A DNA stretch of 64,000 bases. Source: Phellopilus nigrolimitatus (Eukaryota > Basidiomycota > Agaricomycetes > Hymenochaetales > Hymenochaetaceae). The notes beneath the pieces are model-generated. The model did not search any database and had not been told where the DNA came from. It saw only the letters and a program-made list of their open reading frames with translations. A program made the translations under genes and the position numbers. The stretch is taken from assembly GCA_021029095.1 (NCBI GenBank), contig JAJOHG010000009.1:868001-932000 (forward strand), read 5' to 3'. Shown here piece by piece: positions 43,090 to 54,333 of this stretch (position 1 is its first letter; each line of letters opens with the position of its first letter).

Positions 43090-46000
43090 TCACAGAAGAC
43101 CCAGCATACCACGCATCTCAATCACCTTCACGCGTCCAAGCGCCTTGGTCATGATGTCAGCCGGCATAGATTTGGTGGGGAGGTAGCGAATGTCAATAAG
43201 ACCCGACTCAACCACATCTCGCAGCCAGTAGTGCCGCAAGTCCAAGTGCTTCATCCGACCATGATGTTCAGGGTTCCTGGCAACAGCAAGGGCAGATTGG
43301 TTGTCCACATAGAGTGTGGAAGGCGCATTGAACTCATAGCCAAATTCAGAGAACAAGTTGCGCAACCACATAATCTCCTGACCACCCTGAACAGCAGAGA
43401 TGTATTCCGCTTCAGTGGTGGAGAGTGTCACAATAGTCTGAAGTCGACTAGCCCAGCTGATAGCACCAGTTCCCATCTTAACCACCAGGCCGCTTGTAGA
43501 GCGCCTGTCATCCTCATCCCCTCCATGGTCCGCGTCAGTGAATGTGGTGAACAATTCAGACGAGTTCTTGTCAGGCGCATAAGTCAACTTCATGTCTTTG
43601 GTACCCTGAAGGTAACGACACAAGTGCTTTGCAGCCTTCCAGTGAGCAGGACCAGGATTAGAACTGAAGCGCGCAAGAAGTCCAACCGCATATGAGATGT
43701 CAGGACGCGTTGCCACAGCCAGATACATGAGTGCACCAATCAGCTGCCTGTAAGGGACAGTCTTCATGAATGCGATCTCTTCTGGAGTGAGGGGACCCAT
43801 GGACTTGCTGAGACGATGGCCTTCTGGTAGTGGAGTGGAAACCTCGCCGCATCCAGCCATTTCAAAGCGCTCAAGTAAGTCAGTGATGTACTGGCGCTGA
43901 GATAGGGATAGGGATCGTATTGAGCGGTCTCTCTCAATATGGACACCAAGCAGGAAGGAGGTAGGGCCAAGGTCGCGCAGTTTGAAGTGCTTTTCAAGTT
44001 CGCGCTTGACAAACAAGAATTGCTCCTTTGACTTTGCAGCAATGGTCATGTCATCCACATAGACTGGAATGATGATGCGCACATCGTCGCGTCTGTAGAC
44101 CCAAATGCTGTTATCGCAGCGAACCAAAGAGAAGCCCATGCCCTTCAACACAGAGTCGAGTTTCTTGTGCCATTGGCGCCCAGCTTGCTTGAGACCATAG
44201 ATTGCCTTAGCAAGCTTAAGCACAAAACCGGCGCCATAGTACTCCTCAAACCCTTCTGGCTGATCCATGTAGACGTCATGATCCAAGTCACCATTGAGGA
44301 ACGCAGTGGAGATGTCAATGCTGAACAACTCTAGGTCCTCAATTGCAGCCAAGGCCAGTATAGCGCGAAGTGCAGCCCACTTGGCAGTAGGAGCAAACAC
44401 CTGTGCAAACTCTAAGCCAGGGCGCTGTGAGTAACCCTTTGCCACCAATCGCGCCTTGTGCCTGTCCACTGAGCCATCTGCCTTGCGCTTGAGTTTGAAC
44501 ACCCACCGACAGCCAATGGTCTTGCGACCAGAAGGAAGTCTGACTGGGGTGAAGGTGCCATTCTCAACAAGACTGATAAACTCGTCCATTGCAGCCTGTT
44601 CCCAGAGGGAAGCGTCAGGACGTCCTTTGATGTCTCTCCAGTGTACTGGCTCAGGACCATACTGGGTGCGCACCTCCGCAGAGAAGACATGCTCAAAACA
44701 GTTTGTAGACTTCAACACATGATTGTGTGCGTCCTCAAAACTGATGTAGCAGTCCTCAAGTGCCGCATTTGCCCCAAAGTCCATAAGCCCAGCAAACATA
44801 AGCGCCTCAGCCTGCATCTCATCCTCAGACATGATGTCTAACTCGTCACTGCGCTCAATCACAGGCTCAGGTGTAGGTGCTGCTGCTGGTGCTGGTGCAG
44901 CTGGAGCCCTAGGAATGCGACGACCTGGATAATCTGCAAGTGGATTAATCACTGCATCTCTGTACCCATGCAAGGGACGCAGCTGAGGGCGCCATGACGT
45001 TGAAGGCCAAGAAGGCGCTTCAGGTGCAGGTGTAGGCTCAGGTGCAGGAGTAGAAGCAGGAGGTTCCTTAGGTCGTTTTGCAGGTGGAGGGTGAGCAGAA
45101 GGAGAAGACACAGGAGGGTCAGGAGGGACATCAGATGGTGCTCGCTCGCGCTTTACAGCAGGCCGAGTTGGAGTCACCGGAGGTGGTGCAGGGCGAAAAG
45201 GAGGAGTGACTGGAGCTGGTGGAGAACGAGGAGGAGGAGTGGCAGGACGAGGAGGAGGAGCTGGTGGATTAGCAGGGAGAAGAAGTGGCGGAACATCATC
45301 CACATCGCCATCTCCCCCTTGTTCCGGCACAGCTGTAGCCTCTGGAGGAGTTGGAACCCTTAAGTCGACAGGAGACCTGGTATTTCCAGGGAACACGCGC
45401 TCATCAAACTGAGCAGAGTCACTAATGACCTCTTTGCGCGTTATGGAGTTCCAGAATATCCAGCCTTTGTAGTTCTCAGGGTAACCAATGAAGGAGCATT
45501 TCTGCGTGTGTGACTGGAGCTGTTTGCGCATATCTTTCTTGACATGCACATAGGAGGTGCAGCCAAATACTCGAAAATGCGACACATCCGGCTTGGAATT
45601 GTGCCACAGCTCATAGGGCGTCTTGCCCTGGACAGCAGAAGTTGGAGAGTGATTGTGCACATGAACAAAAGCATTGACCGCATCCCACCAGAGACTGGCA
45701 GGCAGGTGTGCTTCGTTCAGCATAGTAGTAATGCCCTCAGCCAAAGTGCGATTCGCTCGCTCAGCTACTCCATTCTGGTGGGGTTCATCACGAACAGTGT
45801 GTTGCCGGTGAATCCCTTCAGATATGCAGAATTGCTCCCATGCCTTGGGCATGTATTCTCCTCCCTTGTCATCGCGAGTCGCTTTAATCTTCAGGTTGAG
45901 CTGGTTCTCTGCATGTGCTTTGTAGCGTTTGAAAGCGTCAAATGCATCGCTTTTCTTCTTAAGGGGTATGACTCCCCAGCGCCGACTGTAATCATCAATG

Positions 46001-46862
46001 AATGTGATCCAGTAACGATAACCATGCCGAGTTTGAACTGGCAGAGGGCCATGCACATCAGAGTGGACCAGCTGCAACAGACCAGTAGAGCGATGGGACG
46101 CAAGTCTTGAGACATTCGACCTATGCTGCTTGCCTGCAATGCAAGGCTCGCAGATTGGGTCAGGCGACTCCAAAGACTTCACAATAATCCCCTTAACCAT
46201 GTCCTGATCAATCAGTCTCTTGACATCCCCATGATTCAAGTGTGCAAAACGACGATGCCAAAGCGTTAAGTTGAGTGGACAGGTGCTAACCATGCCAGAG
46301 AATTGGGTCATGGGCACAACTTGTCCATTGAGGAACGCGGCATAGTTGGTGTTGATTGCAGCAGTGAAGAGGAGAGTGCCGTTGCGACGAAAGAGAATCT
46401 GATCAGACTTGATAGTGACAATGTAGGATTTGACACGAGTTAAATACAGGACTGAGAGGAGATTGTTTCGAAGATCTGGTACATGAAGAACGCGCTCAAA
46501 CTCTAGCAGACGACCCTTCTTTCCATTGACCACTGGTTGAAAGCGGACAGTCCCCATTCCAACTGAGTAAATAACGTCGTTGTTGGCGAGGCGGATGGGT
46601 GTGCGATTAGGGGTATATTGGTTGAACCAATGACGATGAGGTGTCATGTGGCAAGTGGCGCCTGTATCAACAATCCAGTCAGATCCTGCATCAGAGAGGA
46701 GGGGCGAGTTGGGATTGGTGAAGTCATGGGTACTTGCATTGCCAGCAAACTCAGCAGACTGAGTCGACTCAGTGTCCTCCTGCGCCGCATTCGCCTTTGC
46801 CTTGCCCTTCCTCTTCTTCTTGTCCTTCAACTCCTTGATCGCATCGTTACACTTGTAGCAAG
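43090..46862 (-). pseudogene. U4 copia polyprotein lacking Gag
   Basis: Open for about 1246 codons from KDKKKRKGKA through protease, integrase, RT and RNase H to the stop at 43090. The first codon counted is a leucine codon, not ATG. Gag, most of the zinc knuckle and the promoter LTR are missing, so expression would need readthrough from the neighbouring LTR. Confidence 0.92.
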
Positions 46863-47140
46863 TGTGAGGCGGAGTGGTCTCACAACAAACACAGACAGTG
46901 ACCTGAGTCCAATGGATGAGTGCAAAAGATTATATATTATGGAAACTAAACATGCCTGAGTCCAATGGATGAGTGCAAAAGATAGAGAGCACCATCCATG
47001 GACTCTGCCGCTTCAAGGGAAGCATTACATAATACATCAACATGTCAGGTGACGCAGAACAACAAGTCAGGAGTTCAAGTCACCTGGTACGCAAAATAAT
47101 AAAAGGAAATAAAGTGTCCAAGATCATACTATATCCAATA
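46863..47140 (-). repeat. copia LTR of E5, 3' (278 bp)
   Basis: Preceded by GCAAG; no difference seen from 52672-52949. Confidence 0.92.
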
Positions 47141-47168
47141 CTCCCCCCTGATCTGACACGCCTGTCAA

Positions 47169-50100
47169 TCACAGAAGACCCAGCATACCACGCATCTCAA
47201 TCACCTTCACGCGTCCAAGCGCCTTGGTCATGATGTCAGCCGGCATAGATTTGGTGGGGAGGTAGCGAATGTCAATAAGACCCGACTCAACCACATCTCG
47301 CAGCCAGTAGTGCCGCAAGTCCAAGTGCTTCATCCGACCATGATGTTCAGGGTTCCTGGCAACAGCAAGGGCAGATTGGTTGTCCACATAGAGTGTGGAA
47401 GGCGCATTGAACTCATAGCCAAATTCAGAGAACAAGTTGCGCAACCACATAATCTCCTGACCACCCTGAACAGCAGAGATGTATTCCGCTTCAGTGGTGG
47501 AGAGTGTCACAATAGTCTGAAGTCGACTAGCCCAGCTGATAGCACCAGTTCCCATCTTAACCACCAGGCCGCTTGTAGAGCGCCTGTCATCCTCATCCCC
47601 TCCATGGTCCGCGTCAGTGAATGTGGTGAACAATTCAGACGAGTTCTTGTCAGGCGCATAAGTCAACTTCATGTCTTTGGTACCCTGAAGGTAACGACAC
47701 AAGTGCTTTGCAGCCTTCCAGTGAGCAGGACCAGGATTAGAACTGAAGCGCGCAAGAAGTCCAACCGCATATGAGATGTCAGGACGCGTTGCCACAGCCA
47801 GATACATGAGTGCACCAATCAGCTGCCTGTAAGGGACAGTCTTCATGAATGCGATCTCTTCTGGAGTGAGGGGACCCATGGACTTGCTGAGACGATGGCC
47901 TTCTGGTAGTGGAGTGGAAACCTCGCCGCATCCAGCCATTTCAAAGCGCTCAAGTAAGTCAGTGATGTACTGGCGCTGAGATAGGGATAGGGATCGTATT
48001 GAGCGGTCTCTCTCAATATGGACACCAAGCAGGAAGGAGGTAGGGCCAAGGTCGCGCAGTTTGAAGTGCTTTTCAAGTTCGCGCTTGACAAACAAGAATT
48101 GCTCCTTTGACTTTGCAGCAATGGTCATGTCATCCACATAGACTGGAATGATGATGCGCACATCGTCGCGTCTGTAGACCCAAATGCTGTTATCGCAGCG
48201 AACCAAAGAGAAGCCCATGCCCTTCAACACAGAGTCGAGTTTCTTGTGCCATTGGCGCCCAGCTTGCTTGAGACCATAGATTGCCTTAGCAAGCTTAAGC
48301 ACAAAACCGGCGCCATAGTACTCCTCAAACCCTTCTGGCTGATCCATGTAGACGTCATGATCCAAGTCACCATTGAGGAACGCAGTGGAGATGTCAATGC
48401 TGAACAACTCTAGGTCCTCAATTGCAGCCAAGGCCAGTATAGCGCGAAGTGCAGCCCACTTGGCAGTAGGAGCAAACACCTGTGCAAACTCTAAGCCAGG
48501 GCGCTGTGAGTAACCCTTTGCCACCAATCGCGCCTTGTGCCTGTCCACTGAGCCATCTGCCTTGCGCTTGAGTTTGAACACCCACCGACAGCCAATGGTC
48601 TTGCGACCAGAAGGAAGTCTGACTGGGGTGAAGGTGCCATTCTCAACAAGACTGATAAACTCGTCCATTGCAGCCTGTTCCCAGAGGGAAGCGTCAGGAC
48701 GTCCTTTGATGTCTCTCCAGTGTACTGGCTCAGGACCATACTGGGTGCGCACCTCCGCAGAGAAGACATGCTCAAAACAGTTTGTAGACTTCAACACATG
48801 ATTGTGTGCGTCCTCAAAACTGATGTAGCAGTCCTCAAGTGCCGCATTTGCCCCAAAGTCCATAAGCCCAGCAAACATAAGCGCCTCAGCCTGCATCTCA
48901 TCCTCAGACATGATGTCTAACTCGTCACTGCGCTCAATCACAGGCTCAGGTGTAGGTGCTGCTGCTGGTGCTGGTGCAGCTGGAGCCCTAGGAATGCGAC
49001 GACCTGGATAATCTGCAAGTGGATTAATCACTGCATCTCTGTACCCATGCAAGGGACGCAGCTGAGGGCGCCATGACGTTGAAGGCCAAGAAGGCGCTTC
49101 AGGTGCAGGTGTAGGCTCAGGTGCAGGAGTAGAAGCAGGAGGTTCCTTAGGTCGTTTTGCAGGTGGAGGGTGAGCAGAAGGAGAAGACACAGGAGGGTCA
49201 GGAGGGACATCAGATGGTGCTCGCTCGCGCTTTACAGCAGGCCGAGTTGGAGTCACCGGAGGTGGTGCAGGGCGAAAAGGAGGAGTGACTGGAGCTGGTG
49301 GAGAACGAGGAGGAGGAGTGGCAGGACGAGGAGGAGGAGCTGGTGGATTAGCAGGGAGAAGAAGTGGCGGAACATCATCCACATCGCCATCTCCCCCTTG
49401 TTCCGGCACAGCTGTAGCCTCTGGAGGAGTTGGAACCCTTAAGTCGACAGGAGACCTGGTATTTCCAGGGAACACGCGCTCATCAAACTGAGCAGAGTCA
49501 CTAATGACCTCTTTGCGCGTTATGGAGTTCCAGAATATCCAGCCTTTGTAGTTCTCAGGGTAACCAATGAAGGAGCATTTCTGCGTGTGTGACTGGAGCT
49601 GTTTGCGCATATCTTTCTTGACATGCACATAGGAGGTGCAGCCAAATACTCGAAAATGCGACACATCCGGCTTGGAATTGTGCCACAGCTCATAGGGCGT
49701 CTTGCCCTGGACAGCAGAAGTTGGAGAGTGATTGTGCACATGAACAAAAGCATTGACCGCATCCCACCAGAGACTGGCAGGCAGGTGTGCTTCGTTCAGC
49801 ATAGTAGTAATGCCCTCAGCCAAAGTGCGATTCGCTCGCTCAGCTACTCCATTCTGGTGGGGTTCATCACGAACAGTGTGTTGCCGGTGAATCCCTTCAG
49901 ATATGCAGAATTGCTCCCATGCCTTGGGCATGTATTCTCCTCCCTTGTCATCGCGAGTCGCTTTAATCTTCAGGTTGAGCTGGTTCTCTGCATGTGCTTT
50001 GTAGCGTTTGAAAGCGTCAAATGCATCGCTTTTCTTCTTAAGGGGTATGACTCCCCAGCGCCGACTGTAATCATCAATGAATGTGATCCAGTAACGATAA

Positions 50101-51671
50101 CCATGCCGAGTTTGAACTGGCAGAGGGCCATGCACATCAGAGTGGACCAGCTGCAACAGACCAGTAGAGCGATGGGACGCAAGTCTTGAGACATTCGACC
50201 TATGCTGCTTGCCTGCAATGCAAGGCTCGCAGATTGGGTCAGGCGACTCCAAAGACTTCACAATAATCCCCTTAACCATGTCCTGATCAATCAGTCTCTT
50301 GACATCCCCATGATTCAAGTGTGCAAAACGACGATGCCAAAGCGTTAAGTTGAGTGGACAGGTGCTAACCATGCCAGAGAATTGGGTCATGGGCACAACT
50401 TGTCCATTGAGGAACGCGGCATAGTTGGTGTTGATTGCAGCAGTGAAGAGGAGAGTGCCGTTGCGACGAAAGAGAATCTGATCAGACTTGATAGTGACAA
50501 TGTAGGATTTGACACGAGTTAAATACAGGACTGAGAGGAGATTGTTTCGAAGATCTGGTACATGAAGAACGCGCTCAAACTCTAGCAGACGACCCTTCTT
50601 TCCATTGACCACTGGTTGAAAGCGGACAGTCCCCATTCCAACTGAGTAAATAACGTCGTTGTTGGCGAGGCGGATGGGTGTGCGATTAGGGGTATATTGG
50701 TTGAACCAATGACGATGAGGTGTCATGTGGCAAGTGGCGCCTGTATCAACAATCCAGTCAGATCCTGCATCAGAGAGGAGGGGCGAGTTGGGATTGGTGA
50801 AGTCATGGGTACTTGCATTGCCAGCAAACTCAGCAGACTGAGTCGACTCAGTGTCCTCCTGCGCCGCATTCGCCTTTGCCTTGCCCTTCCTCTTCTTCTT
50901 GTCCTTCAACTCCTTGATCGCATCGTTACGCTTGTAGCAAGTTGCTTCAAGGTGGTTCTTCATGCCGCAAAAATCGCAGACAAGAGGCTGAGACGAGGAG
51001 GAGGACGATGAAGTCGATTTGGAGGGTGGAGTAGAGGCCTTGAGAGCGAGTGCAGAGTCAGCAGCACGAGGGCCACTGGCTTTCTGCTCCTGCAAGAACG
51101 CTTTCTTGACCGTCTCGAGGGTGAAGGTAGGCATAAGCAGTAGGGCAGATCGGAAGGCTTTGTACTCGTCTGGGAGAGCGCGAATAAGACACATGGACGC
51201 AAGCTCATCCTCAAACTTCTCAAGGGTGAGCTTGGAGCTGCGCGCATTCCTGAGCTTGTGCAACGACTCCTCAACGCGAGCAGTGAGTGCAGTGAGCAAC
51301 TCGTCCTCAGCTTTGGCAATGCTGAAGAACTCGTCATAGGCAATAAAACGCGACGCCGCATTGTCCTGCTGGTTGAGCTCCTTCAGCTTCTTCAGCATCT
51401 CCACTGGGTTACCCAAATCGTCCTGAACCAGGATCTGCATGCCATGCTCGAGTTTTCCGTAGATAAACCCAGCTGCTTGCTCCGATTTCTCCTCCCATGC
51501 CTCCTGCTCCTCTGCCTTTGACGGTTTCGTCGCAATGCCAGAAGCGATGCGCCAGAGAGTTTTGGCCTGGAGGGCAGCTCGCATTTCGAGTTTCCATGTC
51601 GCATAGTTGCTGTCATTGAGCTTAGCGAAAGAAAATGTCGATTGCGAGTCGGAGGTGGTAGATGCGGACAT
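47169..51671 (-). CDS. Ty1/copia Gag-Pol polyprotein, intact (E5)
   Basis: 1500 codons from the ATG at 51669-51671 to the stop at 47169. Domain order is as in N1: Gag, CCHC knuckle, DTGA protease, integrase with HSDVHG and ERANR, Pro-rich linker, YVDDM RT, RNase H. It differs from N1 at a scatter of residues: KFEDELA for QFEDELA in Gag, KRNDAIKELKDKKKRKGK for KRRDAMKELKDKKKRGGK after the knuckle, DDYSRR for DDFSRR and ASLWWDA for ASFWWDA in integrase. It therefore represents the array subfamily, not the nested one. The intact GCTTGTAGCAAGTTGC at the knuckle shows what the truncated units lost. Confidence 0.95.
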   Translation of the reverse strand: MSASTTSDSQSTFSFAKLNDSNYATWKLEMRAALQAKTLWRIASGIATKPSKAEEQEAWEEKSEQAAGFIYGKLEHGMQILVQDDLGNPVEMLKKLKELNQQDNAASRFIAYDEFFSIAKAEDELLTALTARVEESLHKLRNARSSKLTLEKFEDELASMCLIRALPDEYKAFRSALLLMPTFTLETVKKAFLQEQKASGPRAADSALALKASTPPSKSTSSSSSSSQPLVCDFCGMKNHLEATCYKRNDAIKELKDKKKRKGKAKANAAQEDTESTQSAEFAGNASTHDFTNPNSPLLSDAGSDWIVDTGATCHMTPHRHWFNQYTPNRTPIRLANNDVIYSVGMGTVRFQPVVNGKKGRLLEFERVLHVPDLRNNLLSVLYLTRVKSYIVTIKSDQILFRRNGTLLFTAAINTNYAAFLNGQVVPMTQFSGMVSTCPLNLTLWHRRFAHLNHGDVKRLIDQDMVKGIIVKSLESPDPICEPCIAGKQHRSNVSRLASHRSTGLLQLVHSDVHGPLPVQTRHGYRYWITFIDDYSRRWGVIPLKKKSDAFDAFKRYKAHAENQLNLKIKATRDDKGGEYMPKAWEQFCISEGIHRQHTVRDEPHQNGVAERANRTLAEGITTMLNEAHLPASLWWDAVNAFVHVHNHSPTSAVQGKTPYELWHNSKPDVSHFRVFGCTSYVHVKKDMRKQLQSHTQKCSFIGYPENYKGWIFWNSITRKEVISDSAQFDERVFPGNTRSPVDLRVPTPPEATAVPEQGGDGDVDDVPPLLLPANPPAPPPRPATPPPRSPPAPVTPPFRPAPPPVTPTRPAVKRERAPSDVPPDPPVSSPSAHPPPAKRPKEPPASTPAPEPTPAPEAPSWPSTSWRPQLRPLHGYRDAVINPLADYPGRRIPRAPAAPAPAAAPTPEPVIERSDELDIMSEDEMQAEALMFAGLMDFGANAALEDCYISFEDAHNHVLKSTNCFEHVFSAEVRTQYGPEPVHWRDIKGRPDASLWEQAAMDEFISLVENGTFTPVRLPSGRKTIGCRWVFKLKRKADGSVDRHKARLVAKGYSQRPGLEFAQVFAPTAKWAALRAILALAAIEDLELFSIDISTAFLNGDLDHDVYMDQPEGFEEYYGAGFVLKLAKAIYGLKQAGRQWHKKLDSVLKGMGFSLVRCDNSIWVYRRDDVRIIIPVYVDDMTIAAKSKEQFLFVKRELEKHFKLRDLGPTSFLLGVHIERDRSIRSLSLSQRQYITDLLERFEMAGCGEVSTPLPEGHRLSKSMGPLTPEEIAFMKTVPYRQLIGALMYLAVATRPDISYAVGLLARFSSNPGPAHWKAAKHLCRYLQGTKDMKLTYAPDKNSSELFTTFTDADHGGDEDDRRSTSGLVVKMGTGAISWASRLQTIVTLSTTEAEYISAVQGGQEIMWLRNLFSEFGYEFNAPSTLYVDNQSALAVARNPEHHGRMKHLDLRHYWLRDVVESGLIDIRYLPTKSMPADIMTKALGRVKVIEMRGMLGLL

Positions 51672-52654
51672 GGTGAAGGGAGCAATGGTAGACGATGGTG
51701 GTGCGAGTAAGAGTGCGAAGTTGGGGATCAAACGGACAAGCGGTTGGGGCGTGATGGCCGAAAACGTGTACAAGCCGAATTACGCGATTTGCAGATATCA
51801 GGTCAATACCAGCCAAACAGATTCCAAACACCCAAAATAATTGATGTATACACAGAATCGTCGCAAGACAGTGCTGGTCTGTCAGTCTGTTAAGACTCCG
51901 CAGGCACCGCTGGTTGAGAGAGGCTCTAGGCTTAAGTAAACACTCAAAAGAGTGTCACAAAGGGCAAACTAAGGCCCTGCAGTCGAGCTTCACAACCAAT
52001 AGACTATCTGATCCAACAACAACCAAATGGAATGAAATGGGACTGAACTGTCAGGTACCAGAGCTGGCAAACCGCGAAAAACGCGACACAGAGAGGGAAC
52101 GGGTGGAGCGATTAAGACGCAAATCAACACACACCGAGACACCGTGAACACGAGCACGTGTGTAAAATCGCAGAGCGAGCGGGCAAGAACTGAGTCCGCT
52201 ATGCAGAAACGATGCAGGGAGCAGACAAACAGACAGATAGAGACTGCAAAAGTCGAAATCGATGCAGCACCCTCAAATCGAAGTCGAATCGGCCACAAGT
52301 TGGTACGACAAGTGGGACCAGAGTAACGAGACGACGTGCAAAGTTTCAGCACGATCCGTCCAGCCGATTTCGAGCGATGAGACGAAAAACAGAGAGTGCA
52401 GATGAGAGGATGATAAGGATGGATGTCGATGCAGAGGGGTGTAGAGTGCCAGCAAGTGCGAATGGCGGCACGAAAATCGACACAAAGACGACGGACACAC
52501 CACAGAACCCAACCCTGCGATTACAGCCCAATCCGAACAGCCAGAACTTTGCAGTTGACAGAAACTCTTCCAGAGGGACCAGATCAACTCCGATTTGAAC
52601 GAAAATCAAGGAGGATGTTGTCGACGATGTACTGAACGTTGTTGTGAAGTTACA
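51672..52654 (-). other. 5' leader of E5
   Basis: About 980 untranslated bases. No gene seen. Confidence 0.6.
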
Positions 52655-52671
52655 GCGCAAGGCTCATAACC
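52655..52671 (-). promoter_or_regulatory. copia primer-binding site (half tRNA-iMet type), E5
   Basis: GCGCAAGGCTCATAACC on the top strand, directly next to the 5' LTR; one mismatch to the initiator tRNA-Met anticodon arm. Confidence 0.75.
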
Positions 52672-52949
52672 TGTGAGGCGGAGTGGTCTCACAACAAACA
52701 CAGACAGTGACCTGAGTCCAATGGATGAGTGCAAAAGATTATATATTATGGAAACTAAACATGCCTGAGTCCAATGGATGAGTGCAAAAGATAGAGAGCA
52801 CCATCCATGGACTCTGCCGCTTCAAGGGAAGCATTACATAATACATCAACATGTCAGGTGACGCAGAACAACAAGTCAGGAGTTCAAGTCACCTGGTACG
52901 CAAAATAATAAAAGGAAATAAAGTGTCCAAGATCATACTATATCCAATA
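52672..52949 (-). repeat. copia LTR of E5, 5' (278 bp)
   Basis: Last LTR of the cluster; followed by AGAATTGAGC from the disrupted gag-like gene. Confidence 0.93.
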
Positions 52950-53483
52950 AGAATTGAGCAAGTCACAGTGTCGGCGTACAGTTTCATCTGCTTGGAAGGC
53001 GGCGAGGAGCCAATTGTCGAATCCGACGATCCCATGGACTGTCGGGACCTCCAATTCTCTGCGGACATCGTCGTCACAATGCGCCTCCATCAGGTCCCAA
53101 ATGGCGCGGTTGTCGAAAGTGTAAGTGGTGCCGAGCAGGGCGTCATTTTTCTCAAGGATTTCGTAGTAGAATTTGTTGGCCTTGCGACTGTGCTGTCAGA
53201 GTGCTAGAATCTCAGCCTTGGTGCAGGACTCCCAGCCGTATTCAAGAACAATCGGGCGGAGGAGTAACGTGAAGGCATCGAAATCCAGAGCTTGGATAGC
53301 GGCGGCCTGGGGCGTGTACCAGTTGCGGATGGCTCGACCCTTGAGGCCATGCGCGACACGGCGGATGAGTTCCTCGTCATCATTGATGCTGGCGGCGATG
53401 CGGTAGTCCTCACAGGCGCTCTTCCAGTTAGAGAAGAACTGGACGGTCCATGAGCCTTCAGAGACAATGGGGATTTGGGACAT
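52950..53483 (-). pseudogene. retrotransposon gag-like gene, N-terminal fragment
   Basis: Read on the minus strand from the ATG at 53481-53483: MSQIPIVSEGSWTVQFFSNW, then RRVAHGLKGRAIRNWYT and LLLRPIVLEYGWESCTKAEI. The pattern resembles gag-like proteins of fungal LTR retrotransposons. A TGA at 53196-53198 follows ILAL; a CGA arginine codon would fit there, so a single C-to-T change is likely. The frame then continues QHSRKANKFYYEI ... CDLLNSY up to the copia LTR at 52949, where it is cut. The rest of this element is not found in the window, so the copia cluster did not simply insert here and leave both halves. Confidence 0.65.
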
Positions 53484-53609
53484 TTTGGGGTGGACAAGTG
53501 CAGCGTGCGCACGGAGGGCGGCATGGCAGACGACAGAGGAGACGATGTGACCGAAAGCGGCTAAAACAGACAGGAGAAGACTCTGTAATTTGAGTGAGAG
53601 AAGTTATGA

Positions 53610-54333
53610 TCCTGAAACGAAGTGAAAGATCATCTTGTAAAGTAGGCATTATCGTTGTGCTTGCATATATTTGGTCCCAGCTGGTGGCAATACAAAAAGT
53701 GTACAAAATTTGCGTTAAGCAAGTGTACTTTGGTATCAGCGCCCGTGCCACAACCACTACAAAACTCAAACTTGTTACCAAATTAGGAAAATCCCCCATG
53801 CTCAACACCATTCTCATTTGTATTTTCAGCATAGTAATTCTTCTACTGCACGTAAAAACATGATTTCTTTTGCGTTCTCAAGCGCCTCACAATACCTACA
53901 CGATTATGTAGCATAGTAGATGGGTTCTGGGGCTGAAAAATAATCACTGAGACGATTTGTCCTGAACCTATCCAGTCTGCAGACTTTGCAGGCTGTATGC
54001 ACCAAATTCCGAAAAACCCAAGCTGGTACTTCTCTGGCCTGATGAGATGTTTGGAAAGGTATACTTCAGGCCTTCCAGATGGTGTATCTATCTCTCCCAT
54101 CCGTTTGGTATTCAGCTCAGAATTCAATTTTGAAAACCCTGTCAAATCAGCATTTTGCCTGCTGGAATGTGTTGCCCTGGACTGTACGATCATTTTTATT
54201 TTAATATCATTGCAATCGAACCAGAACTCGCTTCTCTATCAGCAGATTACTATAAACCATGATGGGAATGACTCAAACTGGCTACCAACCAGGATTGTAA
54301 CCTGCCATGCGAAGCAGTGGCCACTACCCCCAA
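53610..54333 (-). repeat. inverted-repeat family arm, right copy
   Basis: Inverted relative of copy A (7465-8200), ending in the same terminus (CCACTACCCCCAAG, two extra C compared with 16666-16727). Differences are scattered along it, so it is an older or different family member. It is flanked by similar 20-base stretches, CTGTAATTTGAGTGAGAGAA at about 53585 and CTGTAATTCGAGTGAGAGAA at about 54366, perhaps a diverged target duplication or LTR relic. Confidence 0.65.

Larger units (their letters stand above)
42784..46862 (-). mobile_element. array unit U4: truncated copia without nested insertion
   Basis: LTR 42784-43061 and body to the GCAAG|LTR junction; 4079 bp. It shows the basic array unit uninterrupted: 3' LTR, purine tract, RNase H, RT, integrase, protease, then a cut at the zinc knuckle. 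Confidence 0.93.
46863..52949 (-). mobile_element. Ty1/copia element E5, complete; right end of the array
   Basis: 6087 bp with LTRs 46863-47140 and 52672-52949 that look identical, plus an intact polyprotein. Left flank GCAAG (zinc knuckle of U4), right flank AGAAT (retroelement gag fragment): no shared target duplication. So this is probably a recombinant, with its left end belonging to the array junction and its right end to another insertion site. Confidence 0.93.

Noticed and set aside
4871..52949. Regularly spaced identical repeats resembling a giant CRISPR or satellite array
   Set aside because: The repeats are LTRs with TG-type ends, primer sites and polyprotein genes between them. 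Spacing comes from element length.
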